The notes: generated from the letters alone by a model not told the origin. A stretch of DNA of 7,479 nt from Acetobacteraceae bacterium (GCA_027311485.1 DAICYU010000195.1:1-7479); one strand, 5' to 3'. Counted from the stretch's first letter, positions 1 through 5,754 are shown. Numbers and translations are program-made.

Positions 1-821
1 GCGCCGGCGCCGTCACCAGCTATCGCAAGATGATGCTCGCCTATATGCGCACCTTCCAGCGCATGGGCTTGAAGGCAATCCCGATGGAGGCCGACACCGG
101 CCCGATCGGCGGCGACCTGAGCCATGAGTTCATTATCCTGGCGCCGACCGGTGAAAGCCAGGTTTACTACGACGCCGCCTTCGAGGAGATCGACTACCTG
201 TCCTCCGGCGCCGGCGGCTTCAGCCACGAAAGCCCGGACGACCTTGAGCGCTTCTTCAAGGAAATGACGACCCAGTACGCCGCCACTGACGAAAAGCACG
301 ACCAGGCGCGCTGGGACCAGGTCGCCACGGAACGCCGTCGCGAAGGCCGCGGCATCGAGGTCGGCCACATCTTCTACTTCGGCACCAAGTACACGAAGGC
401 GATGAACACGACCGTCGCCGGGCCGGACGGCAAGCCGGTGCATCCCGAAATGGGCAGCTATGGCATCGGCGTGTCCCGCCTGGTCGGCGCGGTCATCGAG
501 GCCGGGCACGATGACGCCGGCATCATCTGGCCGGACAGCATCGCGCCGTTCAAGGCCGCGATCCTGAACCTCAAGAAGGGCGATGCAACATGCGACCGCC
601 TGTGTGAGGACCTGTATGCCCGCCTCGCCGGCAACGCCCTCTATGACGATCGGGAAGACCGGGCAGGGGTGAAGTTCGCCGATGCCGACCTGATGGGTCA
701 TCCGTGGCAGATCGTTGTCGGCCCGCGGGGGGCTGCCGCCGGCAAGATCGAACTGAAGCGGCGTGCCACCGGGGAGCGGGTCGAGCTTTCCCCCGAAGAT
801 GCCTTAGGCCGCATCGGCTGA
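1..821 (+). CDS. proS: Prolyl-tRNA synthetase, C-terminal part (5' end outside window)
   Basis: This is a class II aminoacyl-tRNA synthetase that attaches proline to tRNA-Pro in the cytoplasm. The open frame enters from the left edge (first full codon at base 3) and gives 272 visible residues; the N-terminus with motif 1 and most of motif 2 is missing. Visible residues 30-37 are ADTGPIGG, followed by SHEF, the conserved block after motif 2. About 60 residues (58-118) then replace the roughly 180-residue INS editing domain of E. coli-type ProS, which is the usual alphaproteobacterial short form. RGIEVGHIFYFGTKY is followed by class II motif 3 (GSYGIGVSR, about 151-159) with its ATP-binding arginine. 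The rest is the anticodon-binding domain (IIWPDSIAPF to the end), with the typical LYDDRED and VGPRG segments. The stop is TGA at 819-821, and the lipoprotein exporter genes follow directly. Recognition is from recalled family sequence. Confidence 0.96.
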   Translation, partial: AGAVTSYRKMMLAYMRTFQRMGLKAIPMEADTGPIGGDLSHEFIILAPTGESQVYYDAAFEEIDYLSSGAGGFSHESPDDLERFFKEMTTQYAATDEKHDQARWDQVATERRREGRGIEVGHIFYFGTKYTKAMNTTVAGPDGKPVHPEMGSYGIGVSRLVGAVIEAGHDDAGIIWPDSIAPFKAAILNLKKGDATCDRLCEDLYARLAGNALYDDREDRAGVKFADADLMGHPWQIVVGPRGAAAGKIELKRRATGERVELSPEDALGRIG

Positions 822-829
822 TCATCCCG

Positions 830-2083
830 ATGTTTGGTCCGTTCGAACGCGCCGTCGCCGGGCGCTATCTGCGTGCGCGGAAGGGCGAGCGGTTCGTCTC
901 GATCATCGCGGTCTTCTCGCTGATCGGCATCGCTCTGGGCGTGGCGACGCTGATCGTCGTCACCTCGGTCATGAGCGGCTTTCAGGTTGAGCTTGTGTCC
1001 CGCATCCTCGGTGTGAACGGCCATGTCTCGGCCGAGGCGTACGCGGGGCAGAAGATCGCCGACTATCAGCCGCTCGTCACTCAGATCCGCGCCATTCCCG
1101 GCGTTCGGGCTGTGGAGCCTGTGCTGGACGGGCAGGTGCTGCTGAGCACCGATACTGGTGGCGCGCGCGGCGGTCTGGTGCGCGGCATCACCCAGCAGGA
1201 TCTGCGGGACCTGCATCCGATCAGCGATCACATCATCGCCGGTTCCCTGGCGAACTTCACCGGCGATGATGCCCTCGCGATCGGTGTCGGCCTGGCCAAC
1301 GCGTATCGTCTGCGGATCGGTGATCCGCTGACCCTGATCTCGCCGGAGGGGGCGGCGACGGCGTTTGGCACCATCCCACGCGTGCGGGCTTACAAGGTGG
1401 CCGCGATCTTTGATGCCGGGCTGAATGACTACAACACCAGCGTGGTGTTCCTGCCGCTGCAGGCGGCGCAGATCTTCTTCCAGAAGCCGAAGGCGGTGAC
1501 TGGCATTCAGATCTGGCTGAACAACCCGGACCAGATCGCCGCCGTGGCCGGCCCCTTGTCGCGGCTGCTGCAAGGCCTGCCGGTGTATGTCCGCGACTGG
1601 CGGCATGCCAACGACACGATCGTCGGCGTGCTGCAGGTGCAAAAGGACACGATGTTCATCGTCCTCGGGATGATCGTGCTGGTCGCAGCCTTCAATGTCG
1701 TGTCCTCACTGATTATGCTGGTGAAGGACAAGCGTGCGGATATCGCGGTTCTGCGCACCCTGGGGGCCAGCAGCTTTGCCGTGCTGCGCATCTTCCTGAT
1801 GTGCGGGGCCTTCGTGGGCGTCACCGGCACCCTGATCGGCGCGGCGATCGGGATCATTTTCTGCCGCAACATCGTCGCGGTGCAGCATTTCGTCGAACAC
1901 GCCACCGGTGGCCAGGTGTTCGACGCCTCGGTCTTCATGCTCAGCGAATTGCCGAACACCATCGACTGGGGCGATGTCATCCGCGTTGTCGCGTTGGGGC
2001 TTGCCCTGTCGTTGCTGGCAACGCTCTACCCAAGCTGGCGCGCCGCCCGCACCGATCCGATCGAGGCGCTGCGGCATGAGTGA
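830..2083 (+). CDS. lolC: Lipoprotein-releasing ABC transporter permease (LolC/LolE/LolF family)
   Basis: This is the inner-membrane permease of the Lol system, which extracts outer-membrane-destined lipoproteins and hands them to periplasmic LolA. It has 417 residues, the usual length. The ATG at 830 lies 8 bp after the proS stop and gives the family N-terminus MFGPFERAVAGRYLRARK. An in-frame ATG at 704 would overlap proS and adds unrelated residues. Topology reads as TM1 about 23-46, a large periplasmic domain about 50-270, TM2 about 273-297, TM3 about 325-345 and TM4 about 383-402. The cytoplasmic segment VKDKRADIAVLRTLGAS (298-314), which should couple to the ATPase, and the C-terminal PSWRAARTDPIEALRHE are FtsX/MacB-superfamily signatures. 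A proline-bounded stretch (P172 to P183, ending FGTIP) sits where E. coli LolC has its LolA-binding hook. Only one permease gene is present beside lolD, so it may work as a homodimer (LolF-like). No strong Shine-Dalgarno precedes the ATG, so translation may be coupled to proS. Confidence 0.94.
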   Translation: MFGPFERAVAGRYLRARKGERFVSIIAVFSLIGIALGVATLIVVTSVMSGFQVELVSRILGVNGHVSAEAYAGQKIADYQPLVTQIRAIPGVRAVEPVLDGQVLLSTDTGGARGGLVRGITQQDLRDLHPISDHIIAGSLANFTGDDALAIGVGLANAYRLRIGDPLTLISPEGAATAFGTIPRVRAYKVAAIFDAGLNDYNTSVVFLPLQAAQIFFQKPKAVTGIQIWLNNPDQIAAVAGPLSRLLQGLPVYVRDWRHANDTIVGVLQVQKDTMFIVLGMIVLVAAFNVVSSLIMLVKDKRADIAVLRTLGASSFAVLRIFLMCGAFVGVTGTLIGAAIGIIFCRNIVAVQHFVEHATGGQVFDASVFMLSELPNTIDWGDVIRVVALGLALSLLATLYPSWRAARTDPIEALRHE

Positions 2084-2747
2084 TCCGCTGCAACTGCGTG
2101 GGCTGCGCCGCATCTACCGCAGCGACGCCGGGGAACTCCCGGTCCTGCGCGGTGCCGACCTGACCGTGCGGGCCGGCGAAATCGTCGCCCTGGTCGCGCC
2201 ATCCGGCGCCGGAAAGTCGACGTTGCTACACCTTGCCGGCCTGCTCGACCGTCCCGACGGTGGCGCGGTGATCATCGCGGGGCGCGATGTCGGCGGCCTG
2301 CCCGATAAGGCACGAACCGCGATCCGTCGCGATACGATCGGCTTCGTGTACCAATTCCATCACCTGCTGCCGGAGTTTACGGCGTTGGAAAACGTCGTGT
2401 TGCCGCAGATGATCGCCGGCCGGCCACGGCGGGCGGCCGAGGATCGTGCCAGCAAGCTGCTGGGTGCCTTTGGCCTGAGTGCGCGGCTGCAGCATCTGCC
2501 GGGCAAGCTGTCGGGTGGCGAGCAGCAGCGCGTCGCCATCGCCCGTGCCCTGGCCAATGTGCCGAAGCTGCTGCTGGCCGACGAACCGACCGGCAACCTA
2601 GACGTCGCCACGGCCGAGACCGTGTTTGCCGAATTGCTGGCGATCGTGCGGGAGCAGGGGTTGGCGGCGTTGATCGCCACGCACAACCCGGACCTGGCAG
2701 CGCGCATGGACCGAACGGTGACATTGCGCGACGGAAGACTGGTTTAG
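2076..2747 (+). CDS. lolD: Lipoprotein-releasing ABC transporter ATP-binding protein LolD
   Basis: This is the cytoplasmic ATPase that powers lipoprotein release by the adjacent permease. It has 223 residues, normal for LolD. All ABC motifs are present: Walker A APSGAGKST (41-49), Q-loop Q93 in VYQFHHLLPEFTALENV, signature LSGGEQQR (145-152), Walker B LLLADE (165-170) with catalytic E170, D-loop PTGNLD (171-176), and H-loop H203 in ATHN. FHHLLPEFTALENV is the LolD-specific helical region. The first Walker A position is Ala instead of the usual Gly; from memory this APSG form is common in alphaproteobacterial LolD, so the protein should be active. The start at 2076 lies inside the permease gene (8-nt overlap, ATGAGTGA), with GAGG at 2063-2066 as ribosome site, which indicates translational coupling. 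A longer in-frame opening back to 1908 is only permease sequence in another frame. In many Alphaproteobacteria dnaE follows lolD; it does not here. Confidence 0.96.
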   Translation: MSDPLQLRGLRRIYRSDAGELPVLRGADLTVRAGEIVALVAPSGAGKSTLLHLAGLLDRPDGGAVIIAGRDVGGLPDKARTAIRRDTIGFVYQFHHLLPEFTALENVVLPQMIAGRPRRAAEDRASKLLGAFGLSARLQHLPGKLSGGEQQRVAIARALANVPKLLLADEPTGNLDVATAETVFAELLAIVREQGLAALIATHNPDLAARMDRTVTLRDGRLV

Positions 2748-2880
2748 ACGCGGCCGCATCAGCTGGCGGCGGACCAGCCGGTGCGCCATCACAGTCGGGT
2801 GAACATGCTGGCCGTTGCATCTGCTCGACAATCCGGGCGGCAAAGGCGCACCCTGTGGAAAACAAACCAGGGAGGATACC
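2748..2880 (+). promoter_or_regulatory. Intergenic leader upstream of the VOC gene
   Basis: This 133-bp gap separates lolD from the VOC gene and is the only room for a promoter of the VOC-monooxygenase pair. Just after the lolD stop is a small GC-rich hairpin (GCTGG 2762-2766 with CCAGC 2774-2778) with no T-tract, so a weak terminator at best. Two short inverted repeats follow: TCAC-N6-GTGA (2789-2802) and ATGC-N8-GCAT (2805-2820). Either could be an operator half-site pair or chance. TTGCAT at 2815-2820 resembles a -35 element, but I see no convincing -10 at the right distance. A promoter here is inferred from the layout and not from a clear consensus. Confidence 0.3.
2869..2875 (+). promoter_or_regulatory. 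Shine-Dalgarno site fixing the VOC gene start
   Basis: AGGGAGG, five bases before the ATG at 2881, is a near-perfect anti-16S match. It decides against the alternative TTG start at 2815, whose extra 22 residues look non-conserved. Confidence 0.85.
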
Positions 2881-3438
2881 ATGGCTCAGCTCTTGGCCCA
2901 TGCGCCGCAGCGGCTTCATCATCATGCCTACGTCGTCAAGGACCAGGAAAGGAACCGCCAGTTCTTTGAGGATGTGCTCGGCATTCCTCTGGCGGCGACC
3001 TGGTGCGAACGCCACTACAATGACTGGGTCGGCCGGGAGGTGGCGTTCTGCCACACCTTCTACACGTTGGGGGACGGCGGTGCGCTTGCCTTCTTCTCCT
3101 TTGCCGATGACGAGGTCTATCGCAAGACCCAGGCCGAAAAGCCGGCCGAAATCCGTGCCTTCGACCATGTCGCCTTCAAGGTCGATGACGGCACATACCA
3201 GGAGCTTGTATCCCGGGTCCGTTCAGCCGGCATTCCCGTGCGGGAAACCGATCACGGCTATTGCCGCTCCATGTACTGCGAATCACCGGATGGGCTGATC
3301 GTCGAGTTCACCGTCGACCCGCCGCACGCCAGCGAAATCGAAGCCGTCAGGCGGGCGGATGCCCACGCCGAACTGGCCCGGTGGATGGCGGGCGACCACC
3401 TGACCAACAACGACCTGCGGCTGCACGAATCCGCCTGA
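2881..3438 (+). CDS. VOC-superfamily metalloprotein (glyoxalase / single-domain extradiol dioxygenase fold)
   Basis: This is a 185-residue protein of the vicinal oxygen chelate superfamily, whose paired beta-alpha-beta-beta-beta modules hold one divalent metal. Module 1 starts at about residue 12 (RLHHHAYVVKDQERNRQFFEDVLGI) and module 2 at about 93 (AFDHVAFKVDDGTYQELV). Likely metal ligands are H14 or H15, H96 and E142 (in SPDGLIVEF), with Y132 ten residues before E142 as in many members. Its size equals one two-module domain, as in glyoxalase I or one-domain extradiol enzymes, and not the two-domain catechol dioxygenases of about 300 residues. The histidine pair expected before module 2 in classical BphC-type dioxygenases is not evident; the matching stretch reads GDGGALAFFSF. 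Ring cleavage is therefore unproven. The C-terminal tail (about 146-185), ending ARWMAGDHLTNNDLR, goes beyond the fold and recalls uncharacterised VOC proteins. It lies 74 bp before the flavin monooxygenase on the same strand, probably in one operon. The family call is firm, the reaction unknown. Confidence 0.88.
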   Translation: MAQLLAHAPQRLHHHAYVVKDQERNRQFFEDVLGIPLAATWCERHYNDWVGREVAFCHTFYTLGDGGALAFFSFADDEVYRKTQAEKPAEIRAFDHVAFKVDDGTYQELVSRVRSAGIPVRETDHGYCRSMYCESPDGLIVEFTVDPPHASEIEAVRRADAHAELARWMAGDHLTNNDLRLHESA

Positions 3439-3512
3439 TCGGCACTCACAGCCGTCGCGCTTGCAGGCTTCAGCCGGACCGCGCACGCTGGCGGGAACCG
3501 GAGGAAAGCTGA

Positions 3513-4649
3513 ATGCCTGCACGCCCGTTACAGATCGCCATCATCGGTGCCGGGATTGGCGGTCTGACGGCCGCCGCCTGTCTGCGCCGCGTCGGTCATG
3601 ACGTCCGCATTTATGAGCAGGCGAGGGGCTTTGCCCGACTTGGCGCCGGCATTCAGCAGGCGCCCAACTCCATTCGCGTCCTCTATGCACTGGGCTTGAA
3701 GAACAAGCTGCTGGCGCAGGCGTTCCAGCCCGAGAGCAACGATTCGCGCGACTTCGACACCGGCACACTGACGAACTCGCTGCCCCTGGGTGAATCCGTC
3801 CGCCAGCGGCATGGGGTGCCATACTTCCTGATGCACCGCGGCGACCTGCACGGGATGTTGGCCGACCTTGTGCCGGCCGATATCATCCGGCTGAATCATA
3901 AACTGGCCGGGCTCGACCACGCGCTGGACGGCATTGTCCGCATGACGTTCACGAACGGCGAAATCGCCGAGGCGGACGCCGTGATCGGCGCCGACGGGGT
4001 CCACTCGGTCGTGCGGGAGGCGATGCTGGGCAAAGAGGAACCGCGCTTCACCGGCCGTGTCGCCTACCGGACCGTCTTTCCGACGTCGTTGCTGAACGGC
4101 ATGCCGGTGGAACCCTGCGTCAAGTGGTGGGGCCCGGACCGTCATATCGTCAGCTACTTCGTCAATCCGCGGCGCGATGAACTCTACTTCGTCACCAGCA
4201 CGCCGGAGCCTGAATTCTCTGTCGAATCCTGGTCGGCCAAGGGCGACCTTCGCACCCTGCGCGCGGCTTACGACACGTTCCATCCACAGGTGCGCGCGAT
4301 CCTGGCCGCCTGCCCGGATGTTCACAAGTGGGCCCTGGTCGAACGCGATCCGCTGCCGCGCTGGGTCGACGGCAATATCGCGCTGCTCGGCGACGCCTGC
4401 CATCCCATGACGCCCTACATGGCCCAGGGGGCGTCAACGTCGATCGAGGATGCCGCCATCCTGGCCCGCTGTCTGGAAGGGGTTGAGCGCGGCGGTATCC
4501 ACGATGCCCTGCAACGGTATGAGGCGACGCGCAAACCCCGTACGTCCCGCATCCAGCAGACATCCGCCCAGAACACCTGGTTGAAGCAGCCACACGACGC
4601 CGACTGGGTCTACGCCTATGACGCGTGGACGGTCCCGCTGGCGGGCTGA
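3513..4649 (+). CDS. FAD-dependent aromatic monooxygenase, 6-hydroxynicotinate 3-monooxygenase (NicC)-like
   Basis: This is a 378-residue group A flavoprotein hydroxylase, predicted to use NAD(P)H and O2 to hydroxylate an aromatic or pyridine ring in the cytoplasm, possibly with decarboxylation as in NicC or salicylate hydroxylase. Motifs: Rossmann GAGIGG (12-17) with E35 for the FAD ribose, the DG motif (D161-G162 in VIGADGVHS), and the GD motif (G293-D294 in LLGDACHPM) followed by AQGASTSIEDA. Resemblance to Pseudomonas NicC, recalled from memory, runs end to end, including EPCVKWW, DRH, RDELYFVT and the C-terminal DADWVYAYD. NicC active-site residues C202, H211 and Y215 fall on C202, H211 and Y215 here. 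NicC H47 is Q48 and H302 is Y302, so the substrate may differ. GGAGG at 3500-3504, eight bases upstream, supports this ATG. It is probably co-transcribed with the VOC gene and converges on the SDR gene. Other plausible names are salicylate 1-monooxygenase-like or FAD-dependent monooxygenase. Confidence 0.92.
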   Translation: MPARPLQIAIIGAGIGGLTAAACLRRVGHDVRIYEQARGFARLGAGIQQAPNSIRVLYALGLKNKLLAQAFQPESNDSRDFDTGTLTNSLPLGESVRQRHGVPYFLMHRGDLHGMLADLVPADIIRLNHKLAGLDHALDGIVRMTFTNGEIAEADAVIGADGVHSVVREAMLGKEEPRFTGRVAYRTVFPTSLLNGMPVEPCVKWWGPDRHIVSYFVNPRRDELYFVTSTPEPEFSVESWSAKGDLRTLRAAYDTFHPQVRAILAACPDVHKWALVERDPLPRWVDGNIALLGDACHPMTPYMAQGASTSIEDAAILARCLEGVERGGIHDALQRYEATRKPRTSRIQQTSAQNTWLKQPHDADWVYAYDAWTVPLAG

Positions 4650-4663
4650 TCCCGGAAGCCCGC
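4641..4663 (+). terminator. GC-rich hairpin at the monooxygenase stop (weak terminator candidate)
   Basis: GCGGGCT (4641-4647) pairs perfectly with AGCCCGC (4657-4663) around a 9-nt loop. The stem overlaps the TGA stop at 4647-4649. No T-run follows, so intrinsic termination is doubtful; it could act with Rho or protect the 3' end. Confidence 0.35.
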
Positions 4664-4717
4664 AGGGCTGGACGGTATCTGTGGAGGATTGCCGTGACCA
4701 GCTGCCGCACGTGAAAT

Positions 4718-4747
4718 CGACCCGGGTCGCTTCAATCCAGCGACCCG
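4718..4747. terminator. Nested palindrome and hairpin between convergent genes
   Basis: A perfect 12-bp palindrome CGACCCGGGTCG (4718-4729) overlaps a longer hairpin: CGGGTCGCT (4723-4731) pairs with AGCGACCCG (4739-4747) around the loop TCAATCC. It lies between the monooxygenase stop (4649) and the SDR stop (4801). It could therefore terminate transcription from both sides. There is no T-tract on plus and only a short TTT a few bases beyond the stem on minus. The rest of this 151-bp gap shows no gene. Confidence 0.4.
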
Positions 4748-4800
4748 TCGGACCGTTCACGACGTGCCGTGACCACCGTAACCGGCAGTCGGCCGCGCGC

Positions 4801-5571
4801 CTACCGGAATCCGCCGCCGCCGTTCACATACACCGTGTTCGCCGTCATGTACTCGCAGGCGTCTGAGCACATGAACAGCACCAGTTCGGCGATCTCCTCC
4901 GGCTCCCCCAGCCGCTTCATCGGCACATCCGCCACCGCACGCGCCAGGAACTCCGGCGGGGAGTTCGATGCCGCCTGGAAATTCGTGTTGATTGGCCCGG
5001 GTGAGATCGACAGGCAGCGTATGTTCCGGTCCGCGAACTCCCGCGCCACCCCCAGCGTCATGGAATCGATTGCCCCCTTTGCCGCGGCATAGTGGATCGA
5101 CGCCCCCGGCCCGCCACGCCGAGCGGTCATGGAACAAACATTCACGATCACCCCGCCGCCGTGCTCCAGCATATGCGGGATCACCGCCTGCATGGCGTAG
5201 AACGTGCCGTGCAGGTTGATCGCCAGCGTTTTGTTCAGCAGTGCATCGTCAATTTCCAGGAACTTGCAGCGGTTCACCGCCGCGCCCGCCGAGTTGAACA
5301 GGAAGTTCACCCGGCCAAAGTGCCGGACCGCCTCGGCGATCGCGTCGTTCACCTCCTGCCGCGCGGTCACATCGACCCGGACTGCGATGGCCTGCCTGCC
5401 GCCCTGGCGGATCGTCTCCGCCACCCGGCGCGCGGCGTCGGTGTCGATATCCGTCACCACCACATTCGCGCCTTCCCGCGCAAAAATCAGCGCCGCCGCT
5501 CGGCCGATGCCGCCGCCGGCGCCCGTGATGACGATGGTCTTGCCGATGAAGTAATCCGGAGTTTTGGGCAT
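4801..5571 (-). CDS. SDR-family NAD(P)-dependent oxidoreductase (classical short-chain dehydrogenase)
   Basis: This is a 256-residue classical short-chain dehydrogenase/reductase, predicted to interconvert a hydroxyl and a keto group, or oxidise a dihydrodiol, with a nicotinamide cofactor. The cofactor motif is TGAGGGIG (16-23). D41 at the end of the second beta strand favours NAD(H) over NADP(H). NSAG (93-96) is a variant of NNAG. The catalytic tetrad is complete: N119, S147, Y161 and K165 (YAAAK). PGPIN follows the active site, and the C-terminus ends VNGGGGFR. The start at 5571 is chosen because GGGAGG lies four bases upstream and MPKTPDYFIGKTIVITG is a normal SDR beginning. The frame stays open to 5712, but the 47 extra residues are low-complexity and come from the intergenic repeat region. 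It converges on the monooxygenase, so it is not in that operon, but it may act on a related compound. The substrate cannot be read from sequence. Confidence 0.93.
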   Translation of the reverse strand: MPKTPDYFIGKTIVITGAGGGIGRAAALIFAREGANVVVTDIDTDAARRVAETIRQGGRQAIAVRVDVTARQEVNDAIAEAVRHFGRVNFLFNSAGAAVNRCKFLEIDDALLNKTLAINLHGTFYAMQAVIPHMLEHGGGVIVNVCSMTARRGGPGASIHYAAAKGAIDSMTLGVAREFADRNIRCLSISPGPINTNFQAASNSPPEFLARAVADVPMKRLGEPEEIAELVLFMCSDACEYMTANTVYVNGGGGFR

Positions 5572-5575
5572 GGTT

Positions 5576-5581
5576 CCTCCC
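5576..5581 (-). promoter_or_regulatory. Shine-Dalgarno site fixing the SDR start
   Basis: On the minus strand GGGAGG is followed by AACC and then ATG at 5571. This is a strong site and the reason for rejecting the longer reading frame. Confidence 0.85.
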
Positions 5582-5591
5582 GAACTTTCGT

Positions 5592-5605
5592 ATCGACCGG
5601 TTGAT
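5592..5605. promoter_or_regulatory. Imperfect 14-bp palindrome upstream of the SDR gene (candidate operator)
   Basis: ATCGACCGGTTGAT reads ATCAACCGGTCGAT on the other strand, so only one symmetric pair differs. It is centred about 27 bp before the SDR start codon, where a repressor of TetR, GntR or similar type could sit. No regulator gene is present in the window. The operator role is inferred from symmetry and position alone. Confidence 0.35.
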
Positions 5606-5615
5606 CGCGCGGTCT

Positions 5616-5638
5616 GCCCTGGCGCACAAGCGCCGGGC
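5616..5638. other. Strong GC-rich hairpin in the SDR-ileS intergenic region
   Basis: GCCC plus GGCGC (5616-5619, 5621-5625) pairs with GCGCC plus GGGC (5630-5634, 5635-5638). This gives nine base pairs with one bulged T at 5620 and an ACAA tetraloop. No T-tract follows on either strand, so it is not a standard terminator. It would fall in the 5' leader of the SDR transcript if transcription starts upstream of it. Confidence 0.4.
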
Positions 5639-5654
5639 GACCCACCACCGTTCT

Positions 5655-5684
5655 GCGTGTCACGGTTCCGCGTGTCACCTTTCC
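5655..5684. repeat. 15-bp tandem direct repeat, two copies plus a degenerate third
   Basis: GCGTGTCACGGTTCC (5655-5669) is followed immediately by GCGTGTCACCTTTCC (5670-5684), 13 of 15 bases identical. GCGTTCGGC then begins like a decayed third unit. It lies between the divergent SDR and ileS starts. It may be a binding site for a regulator that recognises GTGTCAC, or a small slippage product. Confidence 0.5.
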
Positions 5685-5720
5685 GCGTTCGGCATGGTCG
5701 CGCCGGACGCATGCGTGTAT

Positions 5721-5754
5721 AGGCTGCCGTCTCTGTTCACCGGACAGCCTTTAT
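5721..5754 (+). terminator. Hairpin followed by TTTAT in the ileS leader (terminator or attenuator candidate)
   Basis: AGGCTG (5721-5726) pairs with CAGCCT (5745-5750). The stem continues as CCG (5727-5729) with CGG (5741-5743) across a bulged A at 5744, leaving an 11-nt loop. TTTAT follows the 3' arm (5750-5754), resembling a weak intrinsic terminator on plus. It ends 29 bases before the ileS ATG, and the nearest upstream gene lies on the opposite strand, so an attenuator or a block on read-through from the left are both possible. TATAGG at 5718-5723 also looks like a -10 box but lacks a clear -35, which would place the hairpin near the transcription start. Confidence 0.35.

Noticed and set aside
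704..829. Upstream ATG extension of the lol permease
   Set aside because: It lies inside proS in another frame and adds 42 Arg/Cys-rich residues before the typical family N-terminus at 830.
698..1642. 314-codon open frame on minus opposite the lol permease
   Set aside because: Antisense shadow: Arg/His/Gln/Asp-rich translation without motifs, while the plus frame is a clear permease.
2218..2224. LolD Walker A with Ala in place of the first Gly as a sign of an inactive ATPase
   Set aside because: All other catalytic motifs are intact, and the APSG form is, from memory, usual for alphaproteobacterial LolD.
2750..2757. GCGGCCGC 8-bp palindrome after lolD
   Set aside because: Short GC palindromes are common at this base composition, and nothing around it suggests a function.
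2815..2880. TTG start extending the VOC protein by 22 residues
   Set aside because: The ATG at 2881 has AGGGAGG five bases upstream; the extension contains that ribosome site and looks non-conserved.
3528..4403. 291-codon open frame on minus opposite the monooxygenase
   Set aside because: The plus frame carries all flavoprotein motifs; the minus translation has none.
5572..5712. 47-residue N-terminal extension of the SDR
   Set aside because: It is the intergenic repeat and hairpin region read through; a strong Shine-Dalgarno precedes the ATG at 5571 and the protein there begins like a normal SDR.
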